Shown: in pieces, positions 54,590 to 62,846 of the stretch
How the letters are laid out: the number at the start of each line of letters is the position of its first letter
How positions within the stretch are numbered: the stretch's first letter is position 1
Source of the DNA: Bacillus thuringiensis
Lineage (GTDB): Bacteria > Bacillota > Bacilli > Bacillales > Bacillaceae_G
NCBI RefSeq assembly: GCF_014932895.1
Contig: NZ_JACYOF010000006.1
Span: 62,001-126,000, forward strand
Direction: 5' to 3'
Length of the DNA stretch: 64,000 bases
Notes under the pieces: model-generated
Databases searched by the model: none
Seen by the model: only the letters and a program-made list of their open reading frames with translations
Told to the model about the DNA's origin: nothing
Program-made: the position numbers and the translations under genes

Positions 54590-54948
54590 ATTACACCCCT
54601 TAAATTGTTATATTTATATAAACTGATTATAACTTCAACTTTACTAAACATATTTCGTTGTCCCTACATATGGGCGACTTATAATTATTAATTTCTTACC
54701 TCGTATCCTGTTTCTAAATTCAATTTACATTCCTTTTAAAGAAAGTGCTTACACCTTTATAAATTAAAATAATTCAAAACCATAAATCGTTTTATTAAAA
54801 TTTTACAATTATATTTCTACTAGTCAAAGTAGCTTCATACTACTTAACAAATAGGGTGAATCTATACAAGTTATATTCATCCGATACAACACACCCGTAA
54901 CGAAATGCTTTTCTCAATCAATCTACCCTATAGTCATTTCATTTAAAT
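54590..54948. other. Upstream region of the protease gene
   Basis: No gene. AT-rich; expected to hold the protease promoter, but I see no well-defined -35/-10 pair. Confidence 0.35.
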
Positions 54949-55266
54949 CTATTCAACTTTAGTTGTTGTCATATAGGTACTCAAGCTTCTCCACATAGAC
55001 CCAGTAACTTTTACATGATTCCCTATTTTAACATTGGGATTAAAATCTACTACTACTCTTATGAGATTATCAAACTCTTCATTTTACTTTTCGGACTTAA
55101 TATAAAAGTCATGTTCCCTACCTCGACTACTGATCCTTCAATTTTAACCATATCCGTTTCCAAAGAAGCGGCATTTACTTTCGGTACTTCTCCCCCTGTT
55201 ATATAGTTACGTCCGATTATCACAAAAAGGCATTTCCTCAGCTAAAACTAGTTTTTTCATATACAT
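54949..55266 (-). pseudogene. Small OB-fold-like protein gene, frameshifted
   Basis: ATG 55266 follows GGAGGTGATT and reads MYMKKLVLAEEMPFCDNRT-like with an early stop; the reading resumes as NYITGGEVPKVNAASLETDM, VKIEGSVVEVGNMTFILSPK, shifts again and ends NPNVKIGNHVKVTGSMWRSL, STYMTTTKVE. The GSVVEVGN...VKIGNHVKVTGSM pattern is like OB-fold lipoproteins of Bacillus. Indels make it a pseudogene. Its promoter carries the same operator-like word as that of the 56526 gene. Confidence 0.55.
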
Positions 55267-55329
55267 TTTTAATCACCTCCATTGTTATCGTATGAGAAAA
55301 GATAATTACGATATCTATTCAATGTAATC

Positions 55330-55359
55330 ATTATAGTTACATTTTTATTTGATTATCAA
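55330..55359 (-). promoter_or_regulatory. Sigma-A promoter with palindromic operator ATGTAA-N9-TTACAT
   Basis: On the minus strand TTGATA (55359-55354), 18 bases, TATAAT (55335-55330). The -10 lies inside GTAACTATAATGATTACAT, a 19-base word repeated exactly upstream of the 56526 gene, and the -35 lies in TTGATAATCA, also shared. Confidence 0.7.
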
Positions 55360-55454
55360 GAATATATAGTATGCAATTTTACATGTGCGCTATTTAAAAT
55401 TATCGTTAGATAGTTTCTACGATATGATATCATCGTACAATTTTTTATACATAT

Positions 55455-55490
55455 AAAAAAGGTTTCCCGCCTTATAACAGGAAACCTTTT
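55455..55490 (-). terminator. Terminator of the PagR-like gene
   Basis: AAAAGGTTTCC / GGAAACCTTTT stem with a GC-rich loop, 14 bases beyond the stop codon of the regulator. Confidence 0.85.
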
Positions 55491-55503
55491 ACGTATTATG
55501 AAC

Positions 55504-55797
55504 CTACAAACATAAAATTTCAACAATCTGACGGGCCTTAGCGTTATCTATATAATAATGCATCTCTAATCCTCTTCTTTCTGAACGGAGTACGGTTCCC
55601 CTCAATTTTGATAAATGTTGTGAAACAGTGGATTGGGGGAGTCTTAATATTTCCGTTAACTGTGTAACATTACACATTTTATGGTGCATTAATTCATTTA
55701 CAATTTGTAATCGAACGGGATGTGCCATTACTTTTAATACATCTACATCGTCTTCACGGATTTCAGTTAGATTTCTTTCAGATATTAATGCTATCAT
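55504..55797 (-). CDS. ArsR/SmtB-family regulator, PagR-like
   Basis: 97 residues, ATG after AAAGGAGAA. Winged helix: VLKVMAHPVRLQIVNELMHH, KMCNVTQLTEILRLPQSTVS, QHLSKLRGTVLRSERRGLEM, then HYYIDNAKARQIVEIL. It strongly resembles B. anthracis PagR (MAHPxRLxIVNEL, LPQSTVSQHLxKxRGxVL). No metal-binding cysteine pair of ArsR type is visible. In B. anthracis, PagR modulates toxin and S-layer genes and itself. Palindromes lie upstream and beside nearby promoters. Confidence 0.85.
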   Translation of the reverse strand: MIALISERNLTEIREDDVDVLKVMAHPVRLQIVNELMHHKMCNVTQLTEILRLPQSTVSQHLSKLRGTVLRSERRGLEMHYYIDNAKARQIVEILCL

Positions 55798-55841
55798 TTC
55801 ACATTCTCCTTTATAATTAATTTCTATTTTCCTATTATCCT

Positions 55842-55858
55842 TATAAGTAATACTTATA
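55842..55858 (-). promoter_or_regulatory. Palindromic operator upstream of PagR-like gene
   Basis: TATAAGT-AAT-ACTTATA, arms of 7 bases, 45 bases upstream of the start codon, in the promoter region. Typical of autoregulated ArsR-family genes; binding is inferred. Confidence 0.6.
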
Positions 55859-56448
55859 GATAATTACCATTTGTCCTGTTGAGAAAATAGATTCTCTCTT
55901 TTAAACCAAAAAAGAAATTTGTCCTGAAAACAGTTTTTTACTACTTCCATGGATTCATACCCTCTAATTGTTTGCCAGACTATATTTTGATTTGAAAGGA
56001 TTATTTTACAGTCTATTACATGATTTCAAATGATGTTTAACGCGTTTCGTTAAGCAAAAGTGATTCTTCTATCCTTTGTTTAACTTCCAATTAAAATTCT
56101 GCCTTTGCCTTTGCCTTCTTGTCTTGCAAAATCTATAAGAAGCGTCTCTTCATCTCACCTTATACAAAATAATAATTTTATTTCTCAACATAGATAACAG
56201 GGATTAAACCCCCAAAAATGGTAATATAAAGGTACCTTCAGTTGTCAATTGTCGTCCCTTTTTGAAAGGCCCTGTCTTTAATGGCAAGGCCTTTTAAATT
56301 TCCCTAATCAAAATATCCTTTCTATTTCGTTTTCTCATTAAATCCAATAGAATGTATACCCCTTTTAACCTATAAATTTTCTGTTACATTCCCTCATTTA
56401 GAAATGGAGGGACTTCTCACTCACATAAAGAATTATGCAAAATTGCAT
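55859..56448. other. Gene-free stretch
   Basis: No gene. It holds a terminator-like hairpin (AAAGGCCCTGTC...GGCAAGGCCTTTT, 56264-56296) and CATTTAGAAATGGAGGGAC near 56393; a gene may have been lost here. Confidence 0.35.
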
Positions 56449-56477
56449 TTGATAATCATTATTGTTGTAACTATAAT
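56449..56477 (+). promoter_or_regulatory. Sigma-A promoter with Fur-box-like and shared operator
   Basis: TTGATA (56449-56454), 17 bases, TATAAT (56472-56477). The -35 overlaps TGATAATCATTATTG (56450-56464), which matches a 7-1-7 Fur box (TGATAATNATTATCA) in 13 of 15 positions. GTAACTATAATGATTACAT around the -10 is identical to the word upstream of the 55266 pseudogene. Confidence 0.7.
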
Positions 56478-56525
56478 GATTACATAGTTAATTTTAATCC
56501 AAATATTCTATGTGGAGGTTTTATT

Positions 56526-56879
56526 ATGTTTAAAAAAATCATTGTGTCTTCTATGGCGCTTACTATGTTTGGTGGAGCTGCAACTATGGTAGAGACACCT
56601 ACTGCTCAAGCAGCTACTTATAACTCAGCATCTTCTTCTTACTTTGATGTTACTCCAGAAGAGGCCGCTGCTTTCTATCAATCTCAAGACTATAAAAAGT
56701 TAAAAGTATTTATGAATGACTTTGAAGCTAGAAATCCTTATACTCCTGGTGGCGGCTACGCTCAAGGTAGTGTACGTATGCAAAAATTCAATGATGCTCT
56801 TAGAGATGCTAAATTAACAAATGTCTATCAAGAATTTATTAGAATCTCATATTATAATCATTATCCAGAACCAAAATAA
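56526..56879 (+). CDS. Small secreted protein, unknown
   Basis: 117 residues; GGAGG site. Signal peptide (FKKIIVSSMALTMFGGAATM ... TAQA-A). The mature part (about 88 residues) is acidic and aromatic: YFDVTPEEAAAFYQSQDYKK and NPYTPGGGYAQGSVRMQKFN. Promoter features suggest control by iron (Fur) and by the neighbouring ArsR-type regulator (inference). No known domain. Confidence 0.7.
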   Translation: MFKKIIVSSMALTMFGGAATMVETPTAQAATYNSASSSYFDVTPEEAAAFYQSQDYKKLKVFMNDFEARNPYTPGGGYAQGSVRMQKFNDALRDAKLTNVYQEFIRISYYNHYPEPK

Positions 56880-56970
56880 TAGAAATATATAAACTATCTT
56901 TTATTGATTTAGCTTTACCCAATTATCTTATCGGCTAATTTCAAATGTATAAGCCAAAATTAATTATTAG

Positions 56971-57000
56971 AAACCACTCTTATAAGGGTGGTTTTTTCTA
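56971..57000 (+). terminator. Rho-independent terminator
   Basis: AACCACTCTTATAAGGGTGGTTTTTT stem with U-run, after the secreted-protein gene. Confidence 0.8.
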
Positions 57001-57129
57001 TTTTTTCATGCAATTTGGCTCCATTTATGGTATTAAATGAATCAACTACTTTACTGTTGGAATATATTCACCAAGTCGACTGACTTCAAATGAATGCCGG
57101 TAACCATTTATTCACATACACAATAAAAC

Positions 57130-57159
57130 AGGAGTGCGAATAATCTTTTCACACTCCTA
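57130..57159 (-). terminator. Terminator of the SASP gene
   Basis: AGGAGTGCGAATAATCTTTTCACACTCCT hairpin on the minus side, 30 bases after the SASP stop. Confidence 0.7.
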
Positions 57160-57191
57160 TCCTACCCTTTAACCCACATATATACTTTTTC

Positions 57192-57407
57192 TTAGTGAAT
57201 TTTATATTGACCAGATAATTGCTCTTGTGCCATACGCACTAAGCGTTTTGTAATTTCTCCACCTACTGAACCATTTGCTCGTGATGTCGAATCTGGTCCA
57301 AGTGTAACGCCAAACTCCTGAGCAATTTCATACTTCATTTGTTCAATTGCACTTGCTGCCGCTGCTATCAAAATCTCGTTTGAATTATTATTTTCGCGAA
57401 TTTGCAT
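57192..57407 (-). CDS. Alpha/beta-type small acid-soluble spore protein (SASP)
   Basis: 71 residues from ATG 57407 (GGAGGTG upstream). Contains both family motifs: [20 protein letters not shown] (GPR protease cut site and DNA-binding region) and [20 protein letters not shown]. SASPs coat spore DNA and protect it from UV; GPR degrades them on germination. Marks the organism as a spore-former. The first 20 residues are slightly unusual ([20 protein letters not shown]). Confidence 0.93.
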   Translation of the reverse strand: MQIRENNNSNEILIAAAASAIEQMKYEIAQEFGVTLGPDSTSRANGSVGGEITKRLVRMAQEQLSGQYKIH

Positions 57408-57520
57408 TTCCAACACACCTCCATTGATTTGGTAATATCATGCTCTATTTCCAATAAAATATGCAAAATTTATATTTATTTAAGTAAGCTTGTGATTTCC
57501 ATAGATAAATTCCAATTAAC

Positions 57521-57554
57521 AAAAAGACTCATTCTAATTAGAATGAGTCTTTTT
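57521..57554. terminator. 34-base perfect palindrome, bidirectional terminator
   Basis: AAAAAGACTCATTCTAATTA and its exact complement, without loop spacer, after the hepT operon. Confidence 0.85.
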
Positions 57555-57681
57555 ATGTAAAATTGCGCCTTCTTTGTTATCTATACGGTTTCTTCTTTCA
57601 AAAATAAGTGATTGTTTCAATAGCTGGTTCGGGAGTCATTGAATCACTTTCTCCCTCAGCTTTATTATTCTGTTCTTTCAC

Positions 57682-58095
57682 CTAAATTTCCAATATCCCC
57701 ATAACTTCCTTCGTAAATAGTTTAAAATCGGTTAAATGCTTTTCAATAATTTGACGAACAATATCTAAATTTACACTTTGATAATCATGAACAGCAATAT
57801 TACGAAATCCAACCATCGCCTTTAACTTATTTGCTAGCTCTGCGCTAAGTAATCCAGCTGTTACCAATAAATCAAAAGCCTCTCGACTAGATTGGGGTAG
57901 TCCTAATTTTTTCCCTGCAACAATATGCATTGCTAAATCAATACTCGCTTCACAAGCTCTTTGTATATTCAATATTATTGAATCTTGCTTTGTGTAATCC
58001 TCCAAATTTTCAGGGTCATTTCCATACACATCTTGAATTCTTTTTATACAACGCTCTATTGTAGAAATTTTATTTAAAATAACCTCATTCTTCAT
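57682..58095 (-). CDS. hepT: HepT-type HEPN RNase toxin
   Basis: 137 residues. The HEPN active motif R-x4-6-H-x-Y is present as FRNIAVHDYQSVN, with helical packing segments NIQRACEASIDLAMHIVAGK typical of HepT. The family cuts RNA; AMPylation of its tyrosine by MntA inactivates it. Its start overlaps the end of mntA by 11 bases. Adjacent, same strand. Complete toxin-antitoxin module. Confidence 0.9.
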   Translation of the reverse strand: MKNEVILNKISTIERCIKRIQDVYGNDPENLEDYTKQDSIILNIQRACEASIDLAMHIVAGKKLGLPQSSREAFDLLVTAGLLSAELANKLKAMVGFRNIAVHDYQSVNLDIVRQIIEKHLTDFKLFTKEVMGILEI

Positions 58096-58492
58096 ATATA
58101 GAACCTCTTTTCTTTATATCATCGAATACTACCTTGCGTTCCTCATTCAATTTTGAATACATTTTTAAGGTTTTTATTTCAAAAATGATTTTCCGTTCTT
58201 CATCCGAACAAAATATTGTCTTTCCTGTATGTATAATCTGAGCTTGAAAAACTGTAGAAGCTTCGGATAAATCAACTAAATCAACATCTCTATGAACAAT
58301 GTTAGCTAACTCCTGTGCTAATAAAAAACGTTCATAGTTCCCTAAAGTTGTATCACTTAAATAAGCTATATCAATATCACTATCTTCCCGTTCTCTGTTC
58401 TCAGCCGTTGATCCAAACACAATTATCCAATAGGGATTCACTGTCTCTTGTAATTTTTCTATAATAGCTGTTATCATGCTTTGAAAAATCAT
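58085..58492 (-). CDS. mntA: MntA-type nucleotidyltransferase antitoxin
   Basis: 135 residues. Minimal nucleotidyltransferase motif WIIVFGSTAENREREDSDID (GS-x10-D-x-D) and VDLVDLSEAST (third Asp). It transfers AMP to HepT and silences it. ATG 58492 follows GGGGG. The pair adjoins a TnpB remnant upstream. Confidence 0.9.
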   Translation of the reverse strand: MIFQSMITAIIEKLQETVNPYWIIVFGSTAENREREDSDIDIAYLSDTTLGNYERFLLAQELANIVHRDVDLVDLSEASTVFQAQIIHTGKTIFCSDEERKIIFEIKTLKMYSKLNEERKVVFDDIKKRGSIYEE

Positions 58493-58508
58493 TTCATTAA
58501 TCCCCCTT

Positions 58509-58883
58509 ATTATAGTTGAATTTTATTATATCATAACCATTATATAACCTTTTCCAGTTTCTTTGTATGCATGATCCCATAGAGATAGGAAATGATTGAA
58601 TACAAAACGAGAACAGCCAATCGTTTTATTGATTAGGGTCGCTTGTGCTTTATTTGGATAGATACGAAATTTAAATGCTTTATTGATCATCATTCGTTTC
58701 ACCCCCATTTCGATATGGTTCTACCATACAGCAAACGTAGGTTCGGTTAGTAGTGAAGTAACAGTTTATGTATGTCGAACAATTAAGATGGCTTTCTGCC
58801 ATCCCTTGTCCGCAGCCCATTCATCTACCACCTACTCACTAGGCTGTGACCCTTCACGTTTCTTGATGAAGGAGCCTTCTTGG
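58509..58883 (-). mobile_element. IS200/IS605-type left end with TnpB N-terminal fragment
   Basis: The TnpB start ([38 protein letters not shown], 58694-58526) is typical of the IS605 OrfB N-terminus, and the frame ends after about 55 residues instead of the usual 370-400. Upstream is the intact left end (CTCCTTCATCAAGAAACGTG-AAGGG hairpin) starting at 58883, next to TTTAT (complement of 58884-58888), the same target word as family A. The right end was lost. Confidence 0.75.
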
Positions 58884-58965
58884 ATAAAATGATAAAAAGA
58901 TCCCTTTTCTTTAAAAAGTTAAAAAAGAGATATAATACATATTTCTTTATAAAACATATTTAATA

Positions 58966-59017
58966 ATAAAAACCAAACGACAACAAACATTTCTTTATTG
59001 TTGTCGTTTGGTTTTTA
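58966..59017. terminator. 21-bp bidirectional terminator
   Basis: ATAAAAACCAAACGACAACAA and TTGTTGTCGTTTGGTTTTTAT pair perfectly around an 11-base loop. Confidence 0.85.
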
Positions 59018-59108
59018 TCGTTGCTTATTCCATCTTGTGCTGAATTTTTAATATTATTCTATTTTAGGATGAGAATAATATTTGATTAAAACATCACTCT
59101 TACTTTAT

Positions 59109-59493
59109 CGTTTTCCGACAGAAGACTCCTTCCTCAAAAATGTGAAGGTGTGAACCACCAATTTTAAGTGTGAGATGAATGTCGGTTGGCATAAGCCAAC
59201 ATGTTTGCTATCATTTACTTGTACAGATTGCTCTTCGAAAACTGAAGATATGAGGTTGATTGCAGAAAAACGTTACAACCGTAAAATCTTCAACGTTCTA
59301 TCGCCCCACGCTTGCCGAAGTTGCGAAAACCAAGCTAAAGTAGGTAGTGTGGTGAGTTAACATACAAGATACTTATGTTTTCACCGTAGGGACTACGGGT
59401 AGAGACTACTAAGATAACCGGTGGATACATCAGTGCTCGCAGGAATCTCCCACTTCAAACAGTCCGTAAGGACGTTAAGTGGTGAGTAGTTCA
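59109..59493 (+). mobile_element. Solo IS200/IS605-type element, family A copy 2
   Basis: 385 bases, near-identical to 47840-48209 except for about 15 extra bases near 59360. It is preceded by TTTAT (59104-59108) and ends in the CCACTTC...GTCC-GTAA-GGAC...AAGTGG hairpin plus TGAGTAGTTCA. No transposase. Downstream of the element the sequence differs from copy 1, which fixes the right boundary at TTCA. Confidence 0.78.
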
Positions 59494-59583
59494 ATTCCTA
59501 CCAAACCAAATTATGCTGTAAATTCCTTATCCATATAGGATGTAGTATTTAAGAATACTCGTTTTGGGGTGAATTTTTTAGTA

Positions 59584-62280
59584 TTATAGCCATCGATTAA
59601 ACTTCCTAATGTATATTCTCTTTATAAATTGAGTAACTAGAGCATACATTGTTAAAATTCCCAATAACCATAGAAAATAATAAAACGGAAGTGAAGTTAA
59701 GCCAATTTGAGCACTTAAGCTGGTAAATGGAAGGAAAACCCCAATAATCATAACTAATCCTGTAAGCATCAAAACAGGCTTAGCAGCCGTACTTTGTAAG
59801 AAAGGAATATGTTGAGTACGGATCATATGCACAATTAATAATTGTGTTAGTAACCCCACTACGAACCAGCCTGTTTGAAATAAGGATTGCATTTCAGGAA
59901 TATTTGCACCAAATATATTCCACATTACAATAAAAATGATTATATCAAAAACACTACTTATCGGCCCAATAAAAATGATAAAACGGAATAAATCTTTTGA
60001 ATCCCAACTTCTTGGTGTTACTAAAAATTCATTGTCTACTTTATCCCATGGAATTGAAAGTTGAGATAAATTATATAGTAAGTTTTGAAATAATATTTGA
60101 ATTGGTAGCATTGGAAGAAAAGGAAGAAATGCACTAGCAATTAATAAACTTAATACATTTCCAAAATTTGAACTTGCTGTCATCTTAATATACTTCAGTA
60201 TATTTCCAAACGTTATCCGCCCCTCCACTATAGCATTCTCTAATACATGTAAATCCTTTTCTATAAGTATAATATCTGAACTCTCTTTAACAATATCATC
60301 TGCGGTATGGATAGATACACCAACGTCCGACTGTTTTAAAGCAAACACATCGTTAATTCCATCCCCCATAAACCCAACTGTATGACCATTCATTTGAAGT
60401 GCCTTAATAATACGGAATTTTTGACTAGGATTTAATTTTACGAACACACTTGTTTTACTAGCAAGTTTTGCTAATACCTTATCAGGAAGATTATCAATTT
60501 CATAGCCCTGTACTGGTTCTCCTATATACAAACCCATTTTCCTACATATATTTCTTGTCACAGACTCATTATCGCCAGTTAAAATTTTTACTTGTACTCC
60601 CTTCATTTGTAGAGTACGGAGTGCAGCGATAGCCGATTGTTTGGGTGGATTTAAAAAGCCTACATAACCAACAAGTACCATATCTGATTCATCATCAATA
60701 GAATAGCTCCCCACTTTATCACTCTTTAACTGCTTATATGCAACAGCAAGAACTCGTATTCCCTGCTCCTGCCAGAGACCAATTAAGTGTTTATTTTTAC
60801 GTTGAATTTCATCTGTAATAGGAATTATCTTATTATTTTCTTTTATATAGCTACAAATTGATGCAACTTCTCTAACAGCACCTTTACATAGCATTATTCG
60901 TTCGTCAGCATTTTTTTCTACAACAACTGAAACTCGTCTTCGATCAAAATCAAATGGACATTCATCTATTTTTAAGTATTGAGAAATATCATATTTACTA
61001 CTATCCCTTACATAACGTATAACTGATAAATCAATTTCATTTTTATATGCTGTATGGAAGTAACCATTTATATATGCTAATTTCAAAACCTCATCTGACT
61101 TCTCTCCATTTGTATCTGTATAATGTACCAGGTCCATCTTATCTTCTGTCAACGTGCCTGTTTTATCGGTACACAGAATATCCATTGCTCCAAGATTATG
61201 AATAGAAGATAGTTGTTTTACAAGTACCTTTTTTTTACTCATATTAATAGAACCTTTAGCTAAATTAGCCGTTACAATCATCGGAAGCATCTCTGGAGTA
61301 AGTCCAATTGCTACAGCTATTGCGAATAAAAAAGCCTCATACCAATTCCCATTTATAACCCCATGTATCATCATGACTATAGGTGTCATGATGATCATAA
61401 ATTGAATTAATAACCAGCTAACTTTTCTTACCCCTTTATCAAATCTAGAATCAGATTTCTTGTTCAGCTTAGCCTGATTCTTTGCTATTGAACCAAAGTA
61501 AGTATCCGTTCCAGTACCTACAACTATTACTTTTGCGGTACCACTTATAATATGAGTTCCCATAAAACAGAGATTTTCTAATTCAATCAGATTTTGAATT
61601 TTTCTAATTTTACGTTTTTTGTACATGTGGAAATACTGATTTGTTTTTTCAACGGGTAACGCTTCCCCTGTTAGTGATGATTGATCTACAAGTAAATTTT
61701 CTGATGAGATAATCCGTACATCTGCAGGTACAATATTCCCGGCAGATAATTCTATAATATCCCCTGGTACAAGATTCTCATGAGCAACTTGCGTTTTTCC
61801 ACTTTCTTTCAACAAAAAACTTTTATGTTCCTTATAAGAAACATTTTCCTCCCTAAGAACGGTTACCTTTTCATATACCAGATTTTTCAATTTTTCTATA
61901 GACTTCTGAGAACGAACTTCTTGTATGAACCGAATTAACGCACTTAAAGCCACCATAATTCCTACAATAATAGTACCTTTTATATCATTGGTAAGAAAAG
62001 ATAACATCCCTAATGTGATTAGAAGAAAAATAAAAGGATTTCTAAAAGAATTGAGTAATGTTATATACCATTTTATTCTTTTTTGATAAACTACTTTATT
62101 TTCGCCATATACTTCAAGCCGTTTGGTAGCTTCTTCCTGAGAAAGGCCTTGAGACGTTGTTTTAAAAAAAGCTAATGTGGACTCAACATCACTTTTTGCA
62201 ATTTCACTTAGCATTTTATAATTTTTGCTTAATACTTCCTGATCATAAAAATATTTTTTTTTATTAGATCTCAACAACAT
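59584..62280 (-). CDS. mgtA: MgtA/MgtB-type Mg2+ P-type ATPase
   Basis: 898 residues. P-type ATPase hallmarks: DKTGTLTEDKM (phosphorylated Asp), SSLTGEALPVEK, ILTGDNESVTR, MGDGINDVFALKQSDVG. Ten membrane helices, with the class IIIB pattern (FLFAIAVAIGLTPEMLPMIV, and ASSNFGNVLSLLIASAFLPF). Imports Mg2+. The upstream regulatory DNA was altered: a family B solo element is inserted 52 bases before the start, and I see no M-box there. GGGAGG lies only two bases before the ATG, so a TTG just inside may be the real start. Confidence 0.92.
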   Translation of the reverse strand: MLLRSNKKKYFYDQEVLSKNYKMLSEIAKSDVESTLAFFKTTSQGLSQEEATKRLEVYGENKVVYQKRIKWYITLLNSFRNPFIFLLITLGMLSFLTNDIKGTIIVGIMVALSALIRFIQEVRSQKSIEKLKNLVYEKVTVLREENVSYKEHKSFLLKESGKTQVAHENLVPGDIIELSAGNIVPADVRIISSENLLVDQSSLTGEALPVEKTNQYFHMYKKRKIRKIQNLIELENLCFMGTHIISGTAKVIVVGTGTDTYFGSIAKNQAKLNKKSDSRFDKGVRKVSWLLIQFMIIMTPIVMMIHGVINGNWYEAFLFAIAVAIGLTPEMLPMIVTANLAKGSINMSKKKVLVKQLSSIHNLGAMDILCTDKTGTLTEDKMDLVHYTDTNGEKSDEVLKLAYINGYFHTAYKNEIDLSVIRYVRDSSKYDISQYLKIDECPFDFDRRRVSVVVEKNADERIMLCKGAVREVASICSYIKENNKIIPITDEIQRKNKHLIGLWQEQGIRVLAVAYKQLKSDKVGSYSIDDESDMVLVGYVGFLNPPKQSAIAALRTLQMKGVQVKILTGDNESVTRNICRKMGLYIGEPVQGYEIDNLPDKVLAKLASKTSVFVKLNPSQKFRIIKALQMNGHTVGFMGDGINDVFALKQSDVGVSIHTADDIVKESSDIILIEKDLHVLENAIVEGRITFGNILKYIKMTASSNFGNVLSLLIASAFLPFLPMLPIQILFQNLLYNLSQLSIPWDKVDNEFLVTPRSWDSKDLFRFIIFIGPISSVFDIIIFIVMWNIFGANIPEMQSLFQTGWFVVGLLTQLLIVHMIRTQHIPFLQSTAAKPVLMLTGLVMIIGVFLPFTSLSAQIGLTSLPFYYFLWLLGILTMYALVTQFIKRIYIRKFNRWL

Positions 62281-62332
62281 AACCTCCCATCAATAAAATA
62301 AAATCAACCTGTTTTTCAAAATATAATTTTAA

Positions 62333-62673
62333 CGAATTTACCGAAAGAATTCTCCTTCCTCGAGCGTGTGAAGGGGGCTAGCCCAACGGTAGGTGGGAGA
62401 TGAATTTCAGTTTGGCATAGCCAAAAACTTTTAATAAACTAGCTATATGAAGTTCTTTGATAACTTGATATAGGAGGTTGCAGGAAGAAAATAGAGTGCG
62501 AAAACCAAGCCATTGGGTTCCTGCGTAAAAGATCAACCGTACTCAGAGAGCATCCAATCGTTGGACATCTAGGGGGGAACACCCCGAAGTAACGCTCAGG
62601 GAGACGAAAGGTTGCTTTCGTCTTGGAACTGAGAAGCTCCCACTTCAAGCTTTGCTAAATGGCGAGTAGTTCA
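62333..62673 (+). mobile_element. Solo IS200/IS605-type element, family B copy 2
   Basis: 341 bases, near-identical to the complement of 51831-52172. Target word TTTAA at 62328-62332; right end CCCACTT-AAGCTTTGCTAAATGG then CGAGTAGTTCA at 62673. Opposite in orientation to mgtA, inserted between it and its upstream region, so it may separate mgtA from its promoter. Confidence 0.78.
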
Positions 62674-62846
62674 CAACTACATTTTTATAATCACCCTGAA
62701 TGTTCAATCAAATTCAGAGATGCTATTGCACTTAAATAGTATTATTTTCACCGAAAAAAGTAATTTTTATTTATAAGTTTCCTCTTATTAGTAGCAAAAT
62801 TTTTGAAAATAATATGTTCTGTCTCTAGTATCGTAGTGTAGATACT

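Noticed and set aside
59175-59360. Open frame inside solo element A2 with CTDC...CRSC pattern resembling a zinc ribbon
   Set aside because: The reading is broken by a stop in copy A1, lacks the D-R-x-x-N-A part of TnpB and has no ribosome site; the region is better explained as structured non-coding DNA.
62439-62648. 69-aa open frame across solo element B2
   Set aside because: It lies in the structured right end, has no ribosome site, and its counterpart in B1 differs in length; treated as accidental.
62674-62846. M-box riboswitch upstream of mgtA
   Set aside because: The region does not show the conserved M-box core; only a short CTGAAT/ATTCAG hairpin is visible.
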